Source: Rubritepida sp.
GTDB taxonomy: Bacteria > Pseudomonadota > Alphaproteobacteria > Acetobacterales > Acetobacteraceae
Direction of reading: 5' to 3'
Length of the DNA: 36,726 nucleotides
Assembly: GCA_028291455.1 (NCBI GenBank)
Contig: JAQGHY010000321.1
Location: 1-36,726 of the forward strand
Below, piece by piece: positions 1-10,200 of this stretch (position 1 is the first letter of the stretch; the number at the start of each line of letters is the position of its first letter). A model generated the notes under the pieces. The model saw only the letters and a program-made list of their open reading frames with translations, searched no databases and was not told the DNA's origin. The position numbers and the translations under genes were made by a program.

Positions 1-2051
1 TGCGCGTTCATGTTCGCGCCGTCCATATAGACCTGCCCGCCCTGGGCATGGATGAGCTTGCAGATCTCGCGGATCTGCTCCTCGAAGACGCCATGCGTGG
101 AGGGGTAGGTGATCATCAACGCCGCGAGGTTGGCGCCGTGCAGTTCCGCCTTGGCGCGGAGGTCCGCGACATCGACATTGCCGTCGCGGTCGCAGCCGGT
201 GACGACGACGCGCATGCCCGCCATCACCGCGCTGGCGGGGTTGGTGCCATGCGCGCTTGACGGGATCAGGCAGATGTTGCGATGGCCCTCGCCGCGCGCC
301 CGGTGGAAGGCGCGGATGGCGAGCAGCCCGGCATACTCGCCCTGGCTCCCCGCATTGGGCTGGAGCGAGACGGCGGCAAAGCCGGTGACGCCGCAGAGCC
401 ACGCCTCCAGCTGCCGGATCATCGCGATATAGCCGCGCGCCTGATCGACCGGTGCGAAGGGGTGGATATCGGCGAAGCCGGGGAAGGTGACGGGGATCAT
501 CTCCGCCGTCGCGTTCAGCTTCATGGTGCAGGAGCCGAGCGGGATCATCGAGCGGTTGAGCGCGACATCCTTGTCCTCCAGCCGCTTCATGTAGCGCAGC
601 ATGGAATGCTCGGCGTGATGCGCGTTGAAGACGTCGGCTTCGAGGAAGGGTGTGGCGCGCGCCAGCGTCTCCGATATGCCACCGGCCGGTTCGAGGGTGC
701 TCAGATCGCCGCCGCCCAGCAGCGTGGCGAGGGTGGCGAGCTCGGCGCGCGTCACCGTCTCGTCGAGTGCGATAGCGACGGCATCGGCATCCACGCGGCG
801 CAGGTTGAACCCGGCCTCCAGCGCGGCTTCCATGATGGCGTCGGTGCGCCCGCCGGTCTCGATGCAGATGGTGTCGAAGAAGGCGGCATGGCGCAGGGGG
901 AAGCCGCCCTTGGCTGCCGCGCCCGCGAGCAGGCGCGCCTGCAGCGCTACGCGGCGGGCGATGCGCTTCAGGCCCTCGGGGCCGTGCCAGACGGCGTACA
1001 TGCTCGCCATGACCGCCAGCAGCACCTGCGCGGTGCAGATGTTGGAGGTCGCCTTCTCGCGGCGGATATGCTGCTCGCGCGTCTGCAATGCGAGGCGCAT
1101 GGCCGGCGCGCCGGCGGCGTCGATGGAGACGCCGACGAGGCGGCCGGGGAGTGCGCGCTTGAGCGCATCCTTCACGGCCATGTAGCCGGCATGCGGGCCG
1201 CCATAGCCCAGCGGCACGCCGAAGCGCTGCGAGGAGCCGACGACAATATCCGCACCCATCTCGCCAGGCGGCGTCACCAGGGTCAGCGCGAGGAGGTCGG
1301 CGGCGACGATGGCCAGCGCGCCGACGGCCTGGGCGGCCGCGATCTCGGGCGCGATGTCACGCAGGGCGCCGGTCGTGCCGGGATACTGCGTCAGCACCGC
1401 GAAGGGCTTTTCGGCGGCGATGGTTGCGGCCAGATCGGCGGGCTCGGCCAGGATCACGGTGATGCCGACCGGCTCGGCGCGCACGCGCACGACGGCGATG
1501 GTCTGCGGGTGGCAGTCGCTCGCGACAACCAGCGTATTGCCTTTGCCCTTATGCGTGGCGTGGGCGAGCGTCACGGCCTCGGCCGCGGCGGTGCCTTCGT
1601 CGAGCAGCGAGGCGCCGGCCATGGGCAGGCCGGTGAGCTCGCCAATCATGGTCTGGAAGTTCACCAGGGCTTCGAGGCGGCCCTGCGCGATCTCGGCCTG
1701 GTAGGGCGTATAGGCGGTGTACCAGCCCGGATTCTCCAGGATGTTGCGCAGGATCACGGGCGGGGTGTGCGTGCCGTTGTAGCCCATGCCGAGCAGGCTG
1801 CGCTTGCGGATGTTGCGCTCGCTGAGCGCGCGCAGCTCGGCCAGAGCGCCGGCCTCGTTCACCGGTGCGGGCAGTGCTGAGAAATCGACGCCGCGGATAT
1901 CGGCGGGGATGGTCCGCGCCGTCATCTGCTCCAGGTCCTGGCAGCCGATGGTGGCCAGCATGGACTGCACGTCGGCCTCGGTCGGGCCGATGTGGCGGCG
2001 GATGAATTCGCCCTGGTCCTCGAGGGCCGTGAGCTCGGTGAGTGCGCTCAT
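1..2051 (-). CDS. gcvP: Glycine dehydrogenase (decarboxylating), P-protein, 3' end outside window
   Basis: PLP-dependent P-protein of the glycine cleavage system: it decarboxylates glycine and passes the aminomethyl group to the lipoyl arm of GcvH. About 683 codons are present, read leftwards from an ATG that overlaps the gcvH stop (ATGA), and the frame is open to the left edge. The N-terminus ([19 protein letters not shown]) and the internal [17 protein letters not shown] and [10 protein letters not shown] blocks are typical of the family. Both the N-terminal half and the start of the C-terminal half lie in one frame, so this is the single-chain type (usually about 950 residues), not the split GcvPA/GcvPB type. 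The last visible residues are MDGANMNA; the PLP lysine would lie just beyond the window. A long plus-strand open frame over this gene is a GC-driven shadow. Confidence 0.96.
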   Translation of the reverse strand, partial: MSALTELTALEDQGEFIRRHIGPTEADVQSMLATIGCQDLEQMTARTIPADIRGVDFSALPAPVNEAGALAELRALSERNIRKRSLLGMGYNGTHTPPVILRNILENPGWYTAYTPYQAEIAQGRLEALVNFQTMIGELTGLPMAGASLLDEGTAAAEAVTLAHATHKGKGNTLVVASDCHPQTIAVVRVRAEPVGITVILAEPADLAATIAAEKPFAVLTQYPGTTGALRDIAPEIAAAQAVGALAIVAADLLALTLVTPPGEMGADIVVGSSQRFGVPLGYGGPHAGYMAVKDALKRALPGRLVGVSIDAAGAPAMRLALQTREQHIRREKATSNICTAQVLLAVMASMYAVWHGPEGLKRIARRVALQARLLAGAAAKGGFPLRHAAFFDTICIETGGRTDAIMEAALEAGFNLRRVDADAVAIALDETVTRAELATLATLLGGGDLSTLEPAGGISETLARATPFLEADVFNAHHAEHSMLRYMKRLEDKDVALNRSMIPLGSCTMKLNATAEMIPVTFPGFADIHPFAPVDQARGYIAMIRQLEAWLCGVTGFAAVSLQPNAGSQGEYAGLLAIRAFHRARGEGHRNICLIPSSAHGTNPASAVMAGMRVVVTGCDRDGNVDVADLRAKAELHGANLAALMITYPSTHGVFEEQIREICKLIHAQGGQVYMDGANMNA

Positions 2052-2422
2052 CCCAGCGTGTCCACGAAGGCGTTGTAGGCGTCGGCGTCCATGAGATCCT
2101 CAGGCAGCGGGCCGTCGGGCTCGATCTTGAAGAACCAGCCGGAGCCCGTGGGCTCGGTGTTGATCAGCGCGGGATCGTCAACCAAGGCGGAGTTCACCTC
2201 GGTGATGCGGCCGCTGATCGGCGCGTAGACGTCCGACGCCGCCTTCACGCTCTCCACCACGGCGATGGCCTCGCCGGCGGTGACGACGCGGCCGGGCTCG
2301 GGGAGGTCCACGAAGACCACGTCGCCCAGCGCGTTCTGCGCGTGGTCGGTGATGCCGATGGTGGCGACATCGCCCTCCAGCCGCACCCATTCATGGTCCT
2401 TGGAGTATTTCAGTTCGGTCAT
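2048..2422 (-). CDS. gcvH: Glycine cleavage system H protein
   Basis: Lipoyl carrier of the glycine cleavage system, 124 aa (normal length). It carries the aminomethyl intermediate from GcvP to GcvT and is reoxidised by dihydrolipoyl dehydrogenase. The start [17 protein letters not shown] is a canonical GcvH N-terminus, and the lipoylation site is Lys60 in [13 protein letters not shown]. The longer open frame reaching back into gcvT is not used; ATG at 2422 was chosen from family alignment. It lies 11 nt after the gcvT stop and its own TGA overlaps the gcvP ATG, so T-H-P form one translationally linked operon. Confidence 0.97.
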   Translation of the reverse strand: MTELKYSKDHEWVRLEGDVATIGITDHAQNALGDVVFVDLPEPGRVVTAGEAIAVVESVKAASDVYAPISGRITEVNSALVDDPALINTEPTGSGWFFKIEPDGPLPEDLMDADAYNAFVDTLG

Positions 2423-2433
2423 GGGATCTGTCC

Positions 2434-3519
2434 TCAGCGAGCGTAGCGGTGGGGATGGAAGGGCATGGCAGCGATACGGGCAGGCAGCGCCTTGTCCCGC
2501 ACCATGAGGTCGAGAGCAGTGCCGTCGGCCGCAGCGGCGCGCGCGACATAGCCCATGGCGACGGGTGCGCCGACCGAGGGGCCGAAGCCGCCGGAGGTGA
2601 TCTCGCCGATGACGGCGCCGTTCTGCTGGATGGCGGTATGCCCCCGCGCGGGCTGGCGGCCCTCGGGACGGATGCCGACGCGCAGGCGCTTCACGCCGTT
2701 GTCGAGATGGTCGCGCACAGTGTCCGCGCCGACGAAGTCCCATGCCACGCGGCGGCGCTTGCCCATGGACCAGGTGAGCGCGGCTTCGACCGGGCTCGTC
2801 GTTTCGTCGAGGTCGTTGCCGTAGAGGCAGAGGCCGGCTTCGAGCCGCAGGCTGTCGCGTGCGCCCAGGCCGGTGGGCATCACCCCGGGCATCGCCAGCA
2901 GCGCGCGGGCCAGCGCCTCGGCCTGATCGGCATGGACGGAGATTTCGAGCCCGTCCTCACCGGTATAGCCGCTGCGGCTGGCGAGGACCTGGATGCCCGC
3001 GATCTCGATCTGGGCGATGCCCATGAAGGTGAGGTCCGTCGGCACCAGCGCCGCAACGGCGGGGCCTTGCAGCGCGATCAACGCGCGATCGGCCAGCGGG
3101 CGCAGCTTCACGCCGGAGGGCAGCACGCTCTCGATGAGTGGAAGGTCAATATGCTTGCGGCTGGCGTTGACGACGAGGAACAGCCGGTCGCCGAGGTTGG
3201 CCACCATGAAGTCGTCCACGATGCCGCCGGCCTCGTTCAGCAGCAGGCCGTAGCGCTGGCGGCCGGGCTTGAGTGCCTGGACGTCCGCAGGCGTGAGCTT
3301 CTCCAGCGCGGCGGCGGCGCCTTCGCCGACGAGCTCGGCCTGGCCCATGTGGCTGACGTCGAAAAGGCCGGCCTGGGCGCGGCAATGCAGGTGCTCGGCC
3401 ATGATGCCGGCGGGGTACTGCACCGGCATGGAATAGCCGGCGAAGGGAACCATGCGCCCGCCCAATTCGCGGTGCAGCGCATCCAATGGTGTGACGAGAA
3501 GTGATTCGGTATCGGTCAC
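2434..3519 (-). CDS. gcvT: Aminomethyltransferase, glycine cleavage T protein
   Basis: Tetrahydrofolate-dependent T protein that releases ammonia from the aminomethyl-lipoyl group and forms 5,10-methylene-THF. GTG at 3519 ([19 protein letters not shown]) is chosen because it gives 361 aa, the family length, and follows a GGGGGA Shine-Dalgarno; the frame stays open further upstream but that DNA is the riboswitch. Family blocks visible include [15 protein letters not shown], the FDVSHMGQ motif, [12 protein letters not shown] and [23 protein letters not shown]. It is the first gene of gcvTHP, directly behind the tandem glycine riboswitch, so it should be induced by glycine. Confidence 0.97.
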   Translation of the reverse strand: MTDTESLLVTPLDALHRELGGRMVPFAGYSMPVQYPAGIMAEHLHCRAQAGLFDVSHMGQAELVGEGAAAALEKLTPADVQALKPGRQRYGLLLNEAGGIVDDFMVANLGDRLFLVVNASRKHIDLPLIESVLPSGVKLRPLADRALIALQGPAVAALVPTDLTFMGIAQIEIAGIQVLASRSGYTGEDGLEISVHADQAEALARALLAMPGVMPTGLGARDSLRLEAGLCLYGNDLDETTSPVEAALTWSMGKRRRVAWDFVGADTVRDHLDNGVKRLRVGIRPEGRQPARGHTAIQQNGAVIGEITSGGFGPSVGAPVAMGYVARAAAADGTALDLMVRDKALPARIAAMPFHPHRYAR

Positions 3520-3557
3520 GCGTCCCCCTGCCGCAGTGCGGCGGTTGAGTTTCGTGA

Positions 3558-3757
3558 CCCCCCTCTGTCCATGATACCTGAGAGATTCAGGAATGCCGGA
3601 ACATTCCCTTACTCCGTCGGTGCCGCCACCCCAGGGGATGGCGAGCTTTCCAGAGTGCCCACTCCCGCGCGGCCCTTGATGCCTGAGCGTTTCCGGGGGC
3701 CGGTTGCGCCTTCGGCGATCCGGCGCCACTGATGGTGCCGGATACTCTCCCGCGCGC
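3558..3757 (-). promoter_or_regulatory. Tandem glycine riboswitch (gcvT type)
   Basis: Read on the minus strand there are two consecutive glycine-aptamer-like units. The upstream unit (about 3657-3757) starts GGGAGAGTATC, contains GCCGAAGGCGCAA and ends near GGGCACTCTGG. The downstream unit (about 3558-3656) contains GGAGTAAGG and CTCTCAGGTATCATGGACAGAGGGG, split here by its own pairing; AATCTCTCAGG followed by GGACAGAGGGG is the classical 3' signature. Two units joined by a short linker is the usual glycine-sensing layout. It ends about 38 nt before the gcvT GTG. Boundaries are by eye and could shift by 10-15 nt. Confidence 0.9.
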
Positions 3758-3774
3758 GATGCCCAGGCCAGGAC

Positions 3775-3803
3775 TTCATGCCCGCCGATCGGAACGCGCG
3801 CAA
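3775..3803 (-). promoter_or_regulatory. Putative promoter of the gcvTHP operon
   Basis: On the minus strand TTGCGC (3798-3803) and CATGAA (3775-3780) are separated by 17 nt, placing a transcription start 10-15 nt before the first glycine aptamer. The -10 box is a weak match (3 of 6), so the position matters more than the boxes. Confidence 0.3.
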
Positions 3804-3862
3804 GCTGATTCGGCCGAAATCGGGTGGGGCCGGACCGGGGCTGCCTGGAATCCGTGCAGCCG

Positions 3863-4351
3863 CTACAGCTTCACGATCATCAGCGTCGACGAGCCGTAGG
3901 CGTAGAGCGTCTTGCCGCCATCGCCCGTCAGCCGCGCCTCGGCGATGGCGATGCGGCCGCCGCGGCTGACCACCTTGCCCTCGCAGGTCACCAGCCCGCT
4001 CTTCATGGTCAAGGCGCGGGCGTAGTTCACCTTGATTTCGAGCGTGGTGTGGCCGTAGCCGGGCTCGATGGTGGTGCGGATCGCGTTCCACAGCGCTGCG
4101 TCCAGGATCGTAGCCGCGTAGCCGCCATGGGCCATGCCGATGCTGTTGTAGTGCTGCTCGCCGATCTCGCCCTCCATGACGGCGAGGCCGGAGTCGGCGC
4201 GCACCAGCCGGATGCCCATGAGCGAGAAGATCGGGGCGCGCCGCACGCCGTCGGCGATGCCCGCGCGCATGGATTCCAGGCCGGGCAGGCCGGCATGGGG
4301 CGAAGGGCCCTCCTCGACATCCCAGGTGACGGTGTGGCTGCGGGTCTGCAT
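3863..4351 (-). CDS. PaaI-family hotdog thioesterase
   Basis: A 162-aa acyl-CoA thioesterase-like protein with a single hotdog fold. The segment YNSIGMAHGGYAATILDAALW matches the PaaI/YdiI pattern HGG-x(4)-L-D, where the Asn/His-Gly-Gly stretch and the Asp shape the CoA-ester active site. KVNYARAL and a C-terminal strand pair (GGRIAIAEARL, LYAYGSSTLMIV) complete the fold. ATG at 4351 (MQTRSHTVTWDVEEG) fits the family better than the ATG 60 nt upstream. It stands alone, divergent from the next gene. The substrate cannot be predicted; a generic hydroxybenzoyl-, phenylacetyl- or medium-chain acyl-CoA activity is possible. Confidence 0.85.
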   Translation of the reverse strand: MQTRSHTVTWDVEEGPSPHAGLPGLESMRAGIADGVRRAPIFSLMGIRLVRADSGLAVMEGEIGEQHYNSIGMAHGGYAATILDAALWNAIRTTIEPGYGHTTLEIKVNYARALTMKSGLVTCEGKVVSRGGRIAIAEARLTGDGGKTLYAYGSSTLMIVKL

Positions 4352-4458
4352 GTGTGGGCCTTCTGCATCGGAGAGACGTATCAAAGGCCGGCTCGCGCGG
4401 ATCGCCAACACGGGTTGCTCCTATTGTCGCCAAGCAACGCATCCGCCACAAATGACAA

Positions 4459-6087
4459 ATGACGGTGGGGCCGGATTTGATCTCCAAGAGCGCGAGCGGC
4501 GCGGCGCCTGTGCCGCATGACGCCTGGACCGAAGCGCGGCGCGAGATCCTCGACGCCTTCGCGGCCGGCGAGCCGCTGGTGTTGCTGACGGGCCCGGCGG
4601 GCATCGGCAAGACCTGGCTGCTTGTCGATATCGAGCATTCTCTCCGCACGCCCGATCGCGCCGTGCTGCGGCTGGAAAGCGGGGACTACGACGCCCCCAG
4701 CCTGCCGCCGGTGCTGCTGGTGGACGAGGCGGACCGGCTGGAGCCGGCGCTGCTGCTGTCCTGGGCGGTGCGCGATGGCGGCTTCACCGTGCTGGCCGGT
4801 CTGCCTGCCCTGGCCGAGGCGCTGGCGGACCTGCCGCACCGCCGCGTCGAGCTCGGGCCGGTGCGGGATCAGGACATCCCGGCCTATATCGCCGCGCGGA
4901 TGCAGGAGCTGAAGCTGCCGCCGAAGCCGCTGGATGCGGGCGCGGCGGAAGCCCTGGCCGAAGCCGCGGGCGGTGTGCCGCGCTTGCTGAACCTGCTGCT
5001 CGGCGGGAGCCTGTTGGTGGCCGGGGCGGAGGGTTCCGACCGCGTGCAGGCCGAGCATGTGCGGGAAGCCGCCGCCTTGCGCAGCGGGATGTTCGAGGAG
5101 CCGCCGGCTTACGCTGCGGCGCCCGTGGAGCCTGAGGTGGAGCCGGAGCCGCCGGCCGCCATGCCGGAGGCATCGGCTGAGCAGTCCCCGGTCTTGGCAC
5201 CGGTCGCGGTCAAGCGGCATGGCGGTCGCTGGGCATTGCTCGCCGCGCTGCTGGCGGCCGGCGGCTTGCTGGCTTGGTGGGCAGTTCAAGACCAGCCGCG
5301 CCCGCCCATCGTGACGGAGGTTGCGCCTGCCGCGATGGCGTCGGCCCCAGCTGCTCCGCCGCCGGAGGCCACGCCCGCACCCCTGCCCGACGCACCGCCC
5401 AGCCCCACCGCCGGATTGCCCTCGGGCGCGATGGTGCGGGTCATCGTCACCTATCCCCGAGGCGCGGCCGGCGCGGCACGCGCGGCGGAGGCGGTGGCGG
5501 CGCTGGAGCAAGCGGGGCTCGCCGTAAGCGCGCCCTTTCCGGTCACGCAGGCTGCCGCTGTGCCGCGCCTCAGCTACTTCTTCCGCGAGGACCGGGAGGC
5601 CGCGCTGCAAGCCCTCGGCAAGGCCGGCCCGGGGCTGGAACGGGCGGTGCCTCGGCTGGGGTTGCTGGAAGGCGCGGCGCCCCGGCCCGGCGCCATCGAG
5701 CTGGCGCTGCCGGATGCCGCCGGCGGGCCCGACGCACCGGCGCGCGCCGAAGAAACCACCGAGCCCCCTGCCCCCGCACCCGCCGTTCTGACCGCCCCCG
5801 CCGATGGCGCGGTGCTTCCGGCCGAGGCCGCGCAGCGTGGGATCACCCTGTCCTGGCAATCGGCGGGCGCGGAGCCGGGCTGTTGCTTCGTGGAGGCCGT
5901 TCGGCTGGATGGTGGCGGGGCTCTCCGACCGGTCTTCGCGGCCTACGCGGCGGCTGCGGGCCAGCAGTTGGTGCAGATCGGCCGGCCCGGGCGCTATGCC
6001 TGGCGCGTCCTGACCGTCTCGCGCGCGGCGCAGCGCTACAGCGCCAGCCCGTGGCAACACTTCGTGCTCGGTGAGGCCCAGCCATGA
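4459..6087 (+). CDS. Membrane-anchored P-loop ATPase (ExeA/GspA-like) with C-terminal periplasmic region
   Basis: 542 aa. Residues 20-205 form an ATPase module with Walker A GPAGIGKT (45-52), Walker B VLLVDEAD (85-92) and a small helical lid, resembling the MSHA/GspA/ExeA AAA group. An Ala/Pro/Glu-rich linker (215-255) leads to one membrane helix (about 258-276), then a second Pro/Ala-rich linker. Residues 325-402 (MVRVIVTYPRGAAGAARAAE, later RLSYFFRED) resemble a LytR C-terminal-like or divisome-type periplasmic domain. Residues 448-538 end in a fibronectin-like strand pattern (GRYAWRVLTVS). The family predicts a cytoplasmic ATPase coupled to an envelope-binding domain, as in ExeA. The specific role is unknown. 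Its TGA overlaps the ATG of the following lipoprotein gene. Confidence 0.7.
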   Translation: MTVGPDLISKSASGAAPVPHDAWTEARREILDAFAAGEPLVLLTGPAGIGKTWLLVDIEHSLRTPDRAVLRLESGDYDAPSLPPVLLVDEADRLEPALLLSWAVRDGGFTVLAGLPALAEALADLPHRRVELGPVRDQDIPAYIAARMQELKLPPKPLDAGAAEALAEAAGGVPRLLNLLLGGSLLVAGAEGSDRVQAEHVREAAALRSGMFEEPPAYAAAPVEPEVEPEPPAAMPEASAEQSPVLAPVAVKRHGGRWALLAALLAAGGLLAWWAVQDQPRPPIVTEVAPAAMASAPAAPPPEATPAPLPDAPPSPTAGLPSGAMVRVIVTYPRGAAGAARAAEAVAALEQAGLAVSAPFPVTQAAAVPRLSYFFREDREAALQALGKAGPGLERAVPRLGLLEGAAPRPGAIELALPDAAGGPDAPARAEETTEPPAPAPAVLTAPADGAVLPAEAAQRGITLSWQSAGAEPGCCFVEAVRLDGGGALRPVFAAYAAAAGQQLVQIGRPGRYAWRVLTVSRAAQRYSASPWQHFVLGEAQP

Positions 6088-6617
6088 ATCGCATTCCGCC
6101 CCTGCTCGTCCTGGCCGCGCTGGGGCTCGGCGCCTGCCAGACGCCGCCGGCACCCCCGCCGCGCGCAACCGCCCGGCCGGCGGGGCCGCCAGCCAGCCCA
6201 GTGCAGGGCGCTTGGTCGTTCGGGATCGTGGGCGATCGCTGCACGGCGCGGGTGACGCACCGGGATGTGGCTCTGGACGTCACCGCCGGGCCGGGCCGGC
6301 GGGCCAGCCTGGGCGTGACGGCGCCGGGCCAGGCGCTGCCCGTCAATGGCCGGTTCACCATGGCGTTCCAGGGCGGAAGCGGGTGGCAATTGGCCGGCCG
6401 GACCGATGCCCAGCGCAAGGCCGCCGCCACCCTGGCGCTGGACGATGCGGGACAGGGGCGCCTGCGCGACCTGTTGGGCGGCGGCACGCTGCGGCTGCGT
6501 GGGGCGGGCGTCTCGGCGCCGCCGCTGATCCTGCCGGATGCCGGCGTGTCCGGCCGGGACTGGTACGGCTGCGTCGCCCGGCTGACCGAGAACGAGGCGG
6601 CCGACCCGGCTCGCTGA
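6084..6617 (+). CDS. Lipoprotein of unknown function
   Basis: 177 aa with a lipoprotein signal: Met-Asn-Arg, a hydrophobic stretch LLVLAALGLGAC, and lipobox LGAC giving Cys18 as the acylated residue. A Pro/Ala-rich spacer (19-45) precedes a compact domain (47-170) with two further cysteines (in GDRC and WYGC) that could form a disulfide. The ATG overlaps the TGA of the membrane-anchored ATPase gene, so the two are co-translated and probably work together in the envelope. I do not recognise the globular domain; a small beta-barrel like the Inh/AprI inhibitors is possible but unproven. Confidence 0.7.
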   Translation: MNRIPPLLVLAALGLGACQTPPAPPPRATARPAGPPASPVQGAWSFGIVGDRCTARVTHRDVALDVTAGPGRRASLGVTAPGQALPVNGRFTMAFQGGSGWQLAGRTDAQRKAAATLALDDAGQGRLRDLLGGGTLRLRGAGVSAPPLILPDAGVSGRDWYGCVARLTENEAADPAR

Positions 6618-6626
6618 GCGGTTTCG

Positions 6627-7142
6627 TCAGCGGCTGGCGTTGGCGATGACCTCGGCGACATAGGCGGACTTGGCGTCGGTATAGGCCTCGCGGTCCTGCC
6701 GGTGGCGGACGGCCAGCTCGCGCTTGAGGGCGGCGTAGCGCGCGGCCTCGTCGGGGTCGGCGCGGAGGATGTCGCGGAAGAGGAGCAGGTTCCACATCGC
6801 TGCGGAGGGCTCGATCATGTGGACGTGGTGGGTGCGGCGCGGGGCGCGCGGCGGCAGGCCCTTCACGAAGAACAGCCGCTCGCGCCGGGGGTTCTCGGCC
6901 CAGAAGGCGTAGCCGAGGGCTTCGAGCGGGGCGACGGCGATGGAGCGGGCCTCCTCGATGGAGGAGACCGTGACGAGGATGTCGATCACGGGCTTGGCGA
7001 GGAGGCCGGGGACGGCGGTGCTGCCGAAGTGGTCGATTCGGAGGGCGAGGCCTTCGGGTAGGGCGGCTTGGAGGCGCTCGGCCTCGGCGGCGTACATGGC
7101 AGGCCAGGCGGGGTCGTGGGGGAGGAGTTGGACTTCATCCAT
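6627..7142 (-). CDS. GrpB family protein (UPF0157)
   Basis: 171 aa. The stretch IDHFGSTAVPGLLAKPVIDI is the hallmark of the GrpB/UPF0157 family, a nucleotidyltransferase-like fold; the paired acidic positions and the GS motif resemble the minimal NTase active site. It ends in an Arg/Asp-rich helix. It converges on the lipoprotein gene with a 9-nt gap, and the other side is the insertion carrying the 1303-aa gene. The biochemical role of the family is not established; some members are fused to dephospho-CoA kinase. Confidence 0.85.
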   Translation of the reverse strand: MDEVQLLPHDPAWPAMYAAEAERLQAALPEGLALRIDHFGSTAVPGLLAKPVIDILVTVSSIEEARSIAVAPLEALGYAFWAENPRRERLFFVKGLPPRAPRRTHHVHMIEPSAAMWNLLLFRDILRADPDEAARYAALKRELAVRHRQDREAYTDAKSAYVAEVIANASR

Positions 7143-7162
7143 TGGCGTTAATAACGGCAGGG

Positions 7163-7246
7163 GTGGAGACTTTCCAGCTGAAGGAATGGAAGCCTGAGTG
7201 GGAGTTGGCGCAGCAGCAGCGCATCGCGAACATGCTGCCTGGGTGA
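7163..7246 (+). pseudogene. Possible C-terminal gene remnant at the edge of the insertion
   Basis: A 27-codon frame from GTG (or 34 codons from TTG at 7142) reads VETFQLKEWKPEWELAQQQR and ends in ANMLPG, then TGA. Its composition (Trp, Gln, Glu) looks more like true coding sequence than chance in GC-rich DNA, and it stops just where the AT-rich insertion begins. It may be the tail of a gene cut off when the 1303-aa gene arrived, or a short peptide. I cannot assign a family. Confidence 0.2.
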
Positions 7247-7273
7247 CCGGCCGCCGCGATCCAGTCGTAAATC

Positions 7274-10200
7274 TTATTCCGCTTTATTATTTTTAAAAAC
7301 GACTGCATCAGATAAAAAGTGGCCGCGAAGCCAGTATTCTAAATAGCGCACAAGATAATGACAATCTCTAACTTCTAAAATAATTGCCCACAAAAGTTCT
7401 GCATAATCTTTCCGCTCTCGTACAATCTGGCGCAGCAGATCATCAGTAGCGGATTTTCGGAAATCGAGGGTAGAACTGTCATTCCAGAGGTCACGTAGGC
7501 AGTTCGTTACTGCTTCAAGGTGAGATACTGGCTCGGCCACGCGACCGCCAATCATTCGGATCAGCATTTGGAACAGATATCCCGGTGCACTACCGGAATG
7601 TGCATCCAGCTTGGCCGCTCTCGCCAACATCAAACCTGACACGCCAAGATGGTTGTGCCCAGTCTCAATGAGATTAGCTGTCCAAACGATGTATCGATCC
7701 GGCGCTATATATCTTCGTTCGAGCGCTAGCCCTAAAACCGCATGTAACCACGTGCCTCCATCCCCACCGATGGCGCGATGTAACTCCCGTATAGGGAGGT
7801 CATCCGTAATTAGCAGCATTCCGGTCTGTCGCGTGAGAATCAAGGCTTCGAAGATACCTCCACGTCCAAGCCGCAAATGCTCGCGCAGTGCCGAAGGCAG
7901 ATCATCGCTTGCAATAACCGGACAAATTAACGCGTTGGATTCGATCCACGTGATCGCTCGATCAATTTCATCCCTAGCTTCAACCACTACTCCAGCCGAA
8001 ATTTCCTGCAGGACAAGCTTTCCGTTTTCGTAGCCAGCATTTTTCTGCCCGTCTCGCGCCGAAAACTGGAGGCGCTCACGCCGTTCGCGTAAGCGATCCA
8101 GTACGCCTTGCGCGAGATGGATTGGACCACACGTCTTATGCACGCCCTCCAATGCTCCAAGACGCCATGCCGTCCAAAAGGTCCACAAATCAAGCACGCA
8201 GCCACGATGCATATTCTTGCCAACGGCCGACCGGGCGGCAACGCGCTCTTCTATATTGCCCAAAGCGACCTTGAGCTGACCGCCATTTCCAGCGATCCCC
8301 GCCGCTACCTCGATCGTATCTGAGCCAACGCGGTAAGCCAGAACGCCTAGGGGCATCGGCCCACTATGATATCCACTCTCTTCGTCCCGAACCCAATCGT
8401 GTCGCGCCTTAACTTGGGCGATTAGCTGATCGAGCCCGCCCGGCTGTTCAAAGTTCACGGACAATCGGCGGAAGCCACCTAAAATTTCAGGAAAACGCGC
8501 TTCATGGTTCTGGAGTACATAGTGGAGCCTAGCGACGTACTTGTGCCGAACTCGCTGGACGACGCCTTCCCGGCCGTCAGGCCCGACGAAGCGGGCGCCG
8601 GCCTGAAGTCCCGTAACTACACGCACGAGAGCGTGATTCGGCTCCCAAGATTCAGTGTCCAACTTACGGAGTTCGGCGCTTGGCTCGATTACAAAGAAAA
8701 CGTTCGATCCATCGTCATATGTCAAGTCTACGGCCGTGTTGGCCTGCGCAGTATTGGCATCCCAAGGCCTCGGCTCACCGCCCTGTCCTCGACCTTCATC
8801 AAGCACAAGCATCGATAAAGTCATCCAAGCACGTGACAGATCCCGATGCCTGATAAACAGTTCATATGCCGAATCTGCGGCGCGCGCTGTGAAGCCAAAA
8901 TGGCTGAGTAGGGAGGCCAGCCGAAATTGGTCAGTAGGCTCCCGCCAAGCCAGCCGCTCCAGCGGCTTCTCAAGTTCATCGAAAAGTTCCGCCGAACGGT
9001 TCAGCCGGATAAGAATTTCGATCTTTAGAAGGCGTGCCCGCGGCTGATCCGGCTTCTGTGCGAGCAGCGCGTTAACTGCGAACATGGAAGCGCTTAAATC
9101 ACCCAAATTCCAGGCGTGGGCCGATATCGTCCAAAGCGTTTCTGTATCGTTGCGAACTTCAGGTGCCGCTTCTTCTAAGGCCGCTTGGAATGCTGCATCA
9201 CGTCGGGCAGCTGCCAAGCTCTGCAAATAGAGGGACGTCATTGGGCTCTGGCGCGTCAAATCAACTTGCCCGTCAAGAAGACGGGACGCCTCCTCAGGTA
9301 GGTTTCGATTTCTGAGTTCAACGGCGATGAGATAGCGGGAAATGGTGTCGATGGTAGCGGGAACAGACAAGGCAAGCGCACGTAATCGCGTCTGAATGAC
9401 TTCATCATCCGCAGCGGTCCTCCGCTCAACTAATATTTCAAGTAGGCTGGCGCTCACATCGTTCGGGTCGAGAGCGCGAAGTCCGGACACGGCGGCATCG
9501 AGGCCCGAGCGATCCGCGAGCCGCAGTGCCAGCTCCCCGATGAGCCTCCATCGGAGTCGCTGCAGGCGCGAAGAGAGGTCAGTGGCATCAACCGCTAACG
9601 CTTCCCTCAGCCCGTCAGCAAGGTTGTTTACCGAGTGCAGCTCGGCGAGGAGGATTTGGTTCTCAGGATCGGTATCGCCATCAAGCGTCGCGATCGCTTC
9701 ATCCACACGGTTCTGCACCAGTCTCGCTACAGCGAGTAGGCGGTAAAGCTGCGGCTCTTTTCCGACTTTTGAAATACCTCGGACAAGCAACGCTTCGCTT
9801 TCCACGTGGCGTTCGCACAGCCGGAGAAGCACTGCAGCATTGTTGACATAAGCGGTGAGGTCGTGCGCATCGGCAAATCCGACATCCAGACAGTGCTCGG
9901 CCACCGCCTTCATGTCGTCGGCCGCAGAGTTTAATTCAGCGGCGGTCACAGCGCCGCGTCCACCGGGAATAATGGTATCGGATTCAATCGCCAGAGAAAG
10001 TACGGCGATCGCGCGAATGCGTTTGAAATCCGGCACGTCGGAATGCCGTCTCGCAATCCCCAGCGTGCGCTTGGCCCAATCCGGCACGTCTCTACGGCGC
10101 AGGAACTCTGCTAATCCAATGTCGGCCTGCGCCGAGCCGATCAAACGATCCGGAATAAGCGTCTCGGGATCACCTTGCCAATTCGATCGGGCCGCCGCCT

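Noticed and set aside
282-1880. 532-codon plus-strand open frame
   Set aside because: It lies antisense to gcvP, whose motifs are unmistakable; long antisense frames are expected in GC-rich DNA.
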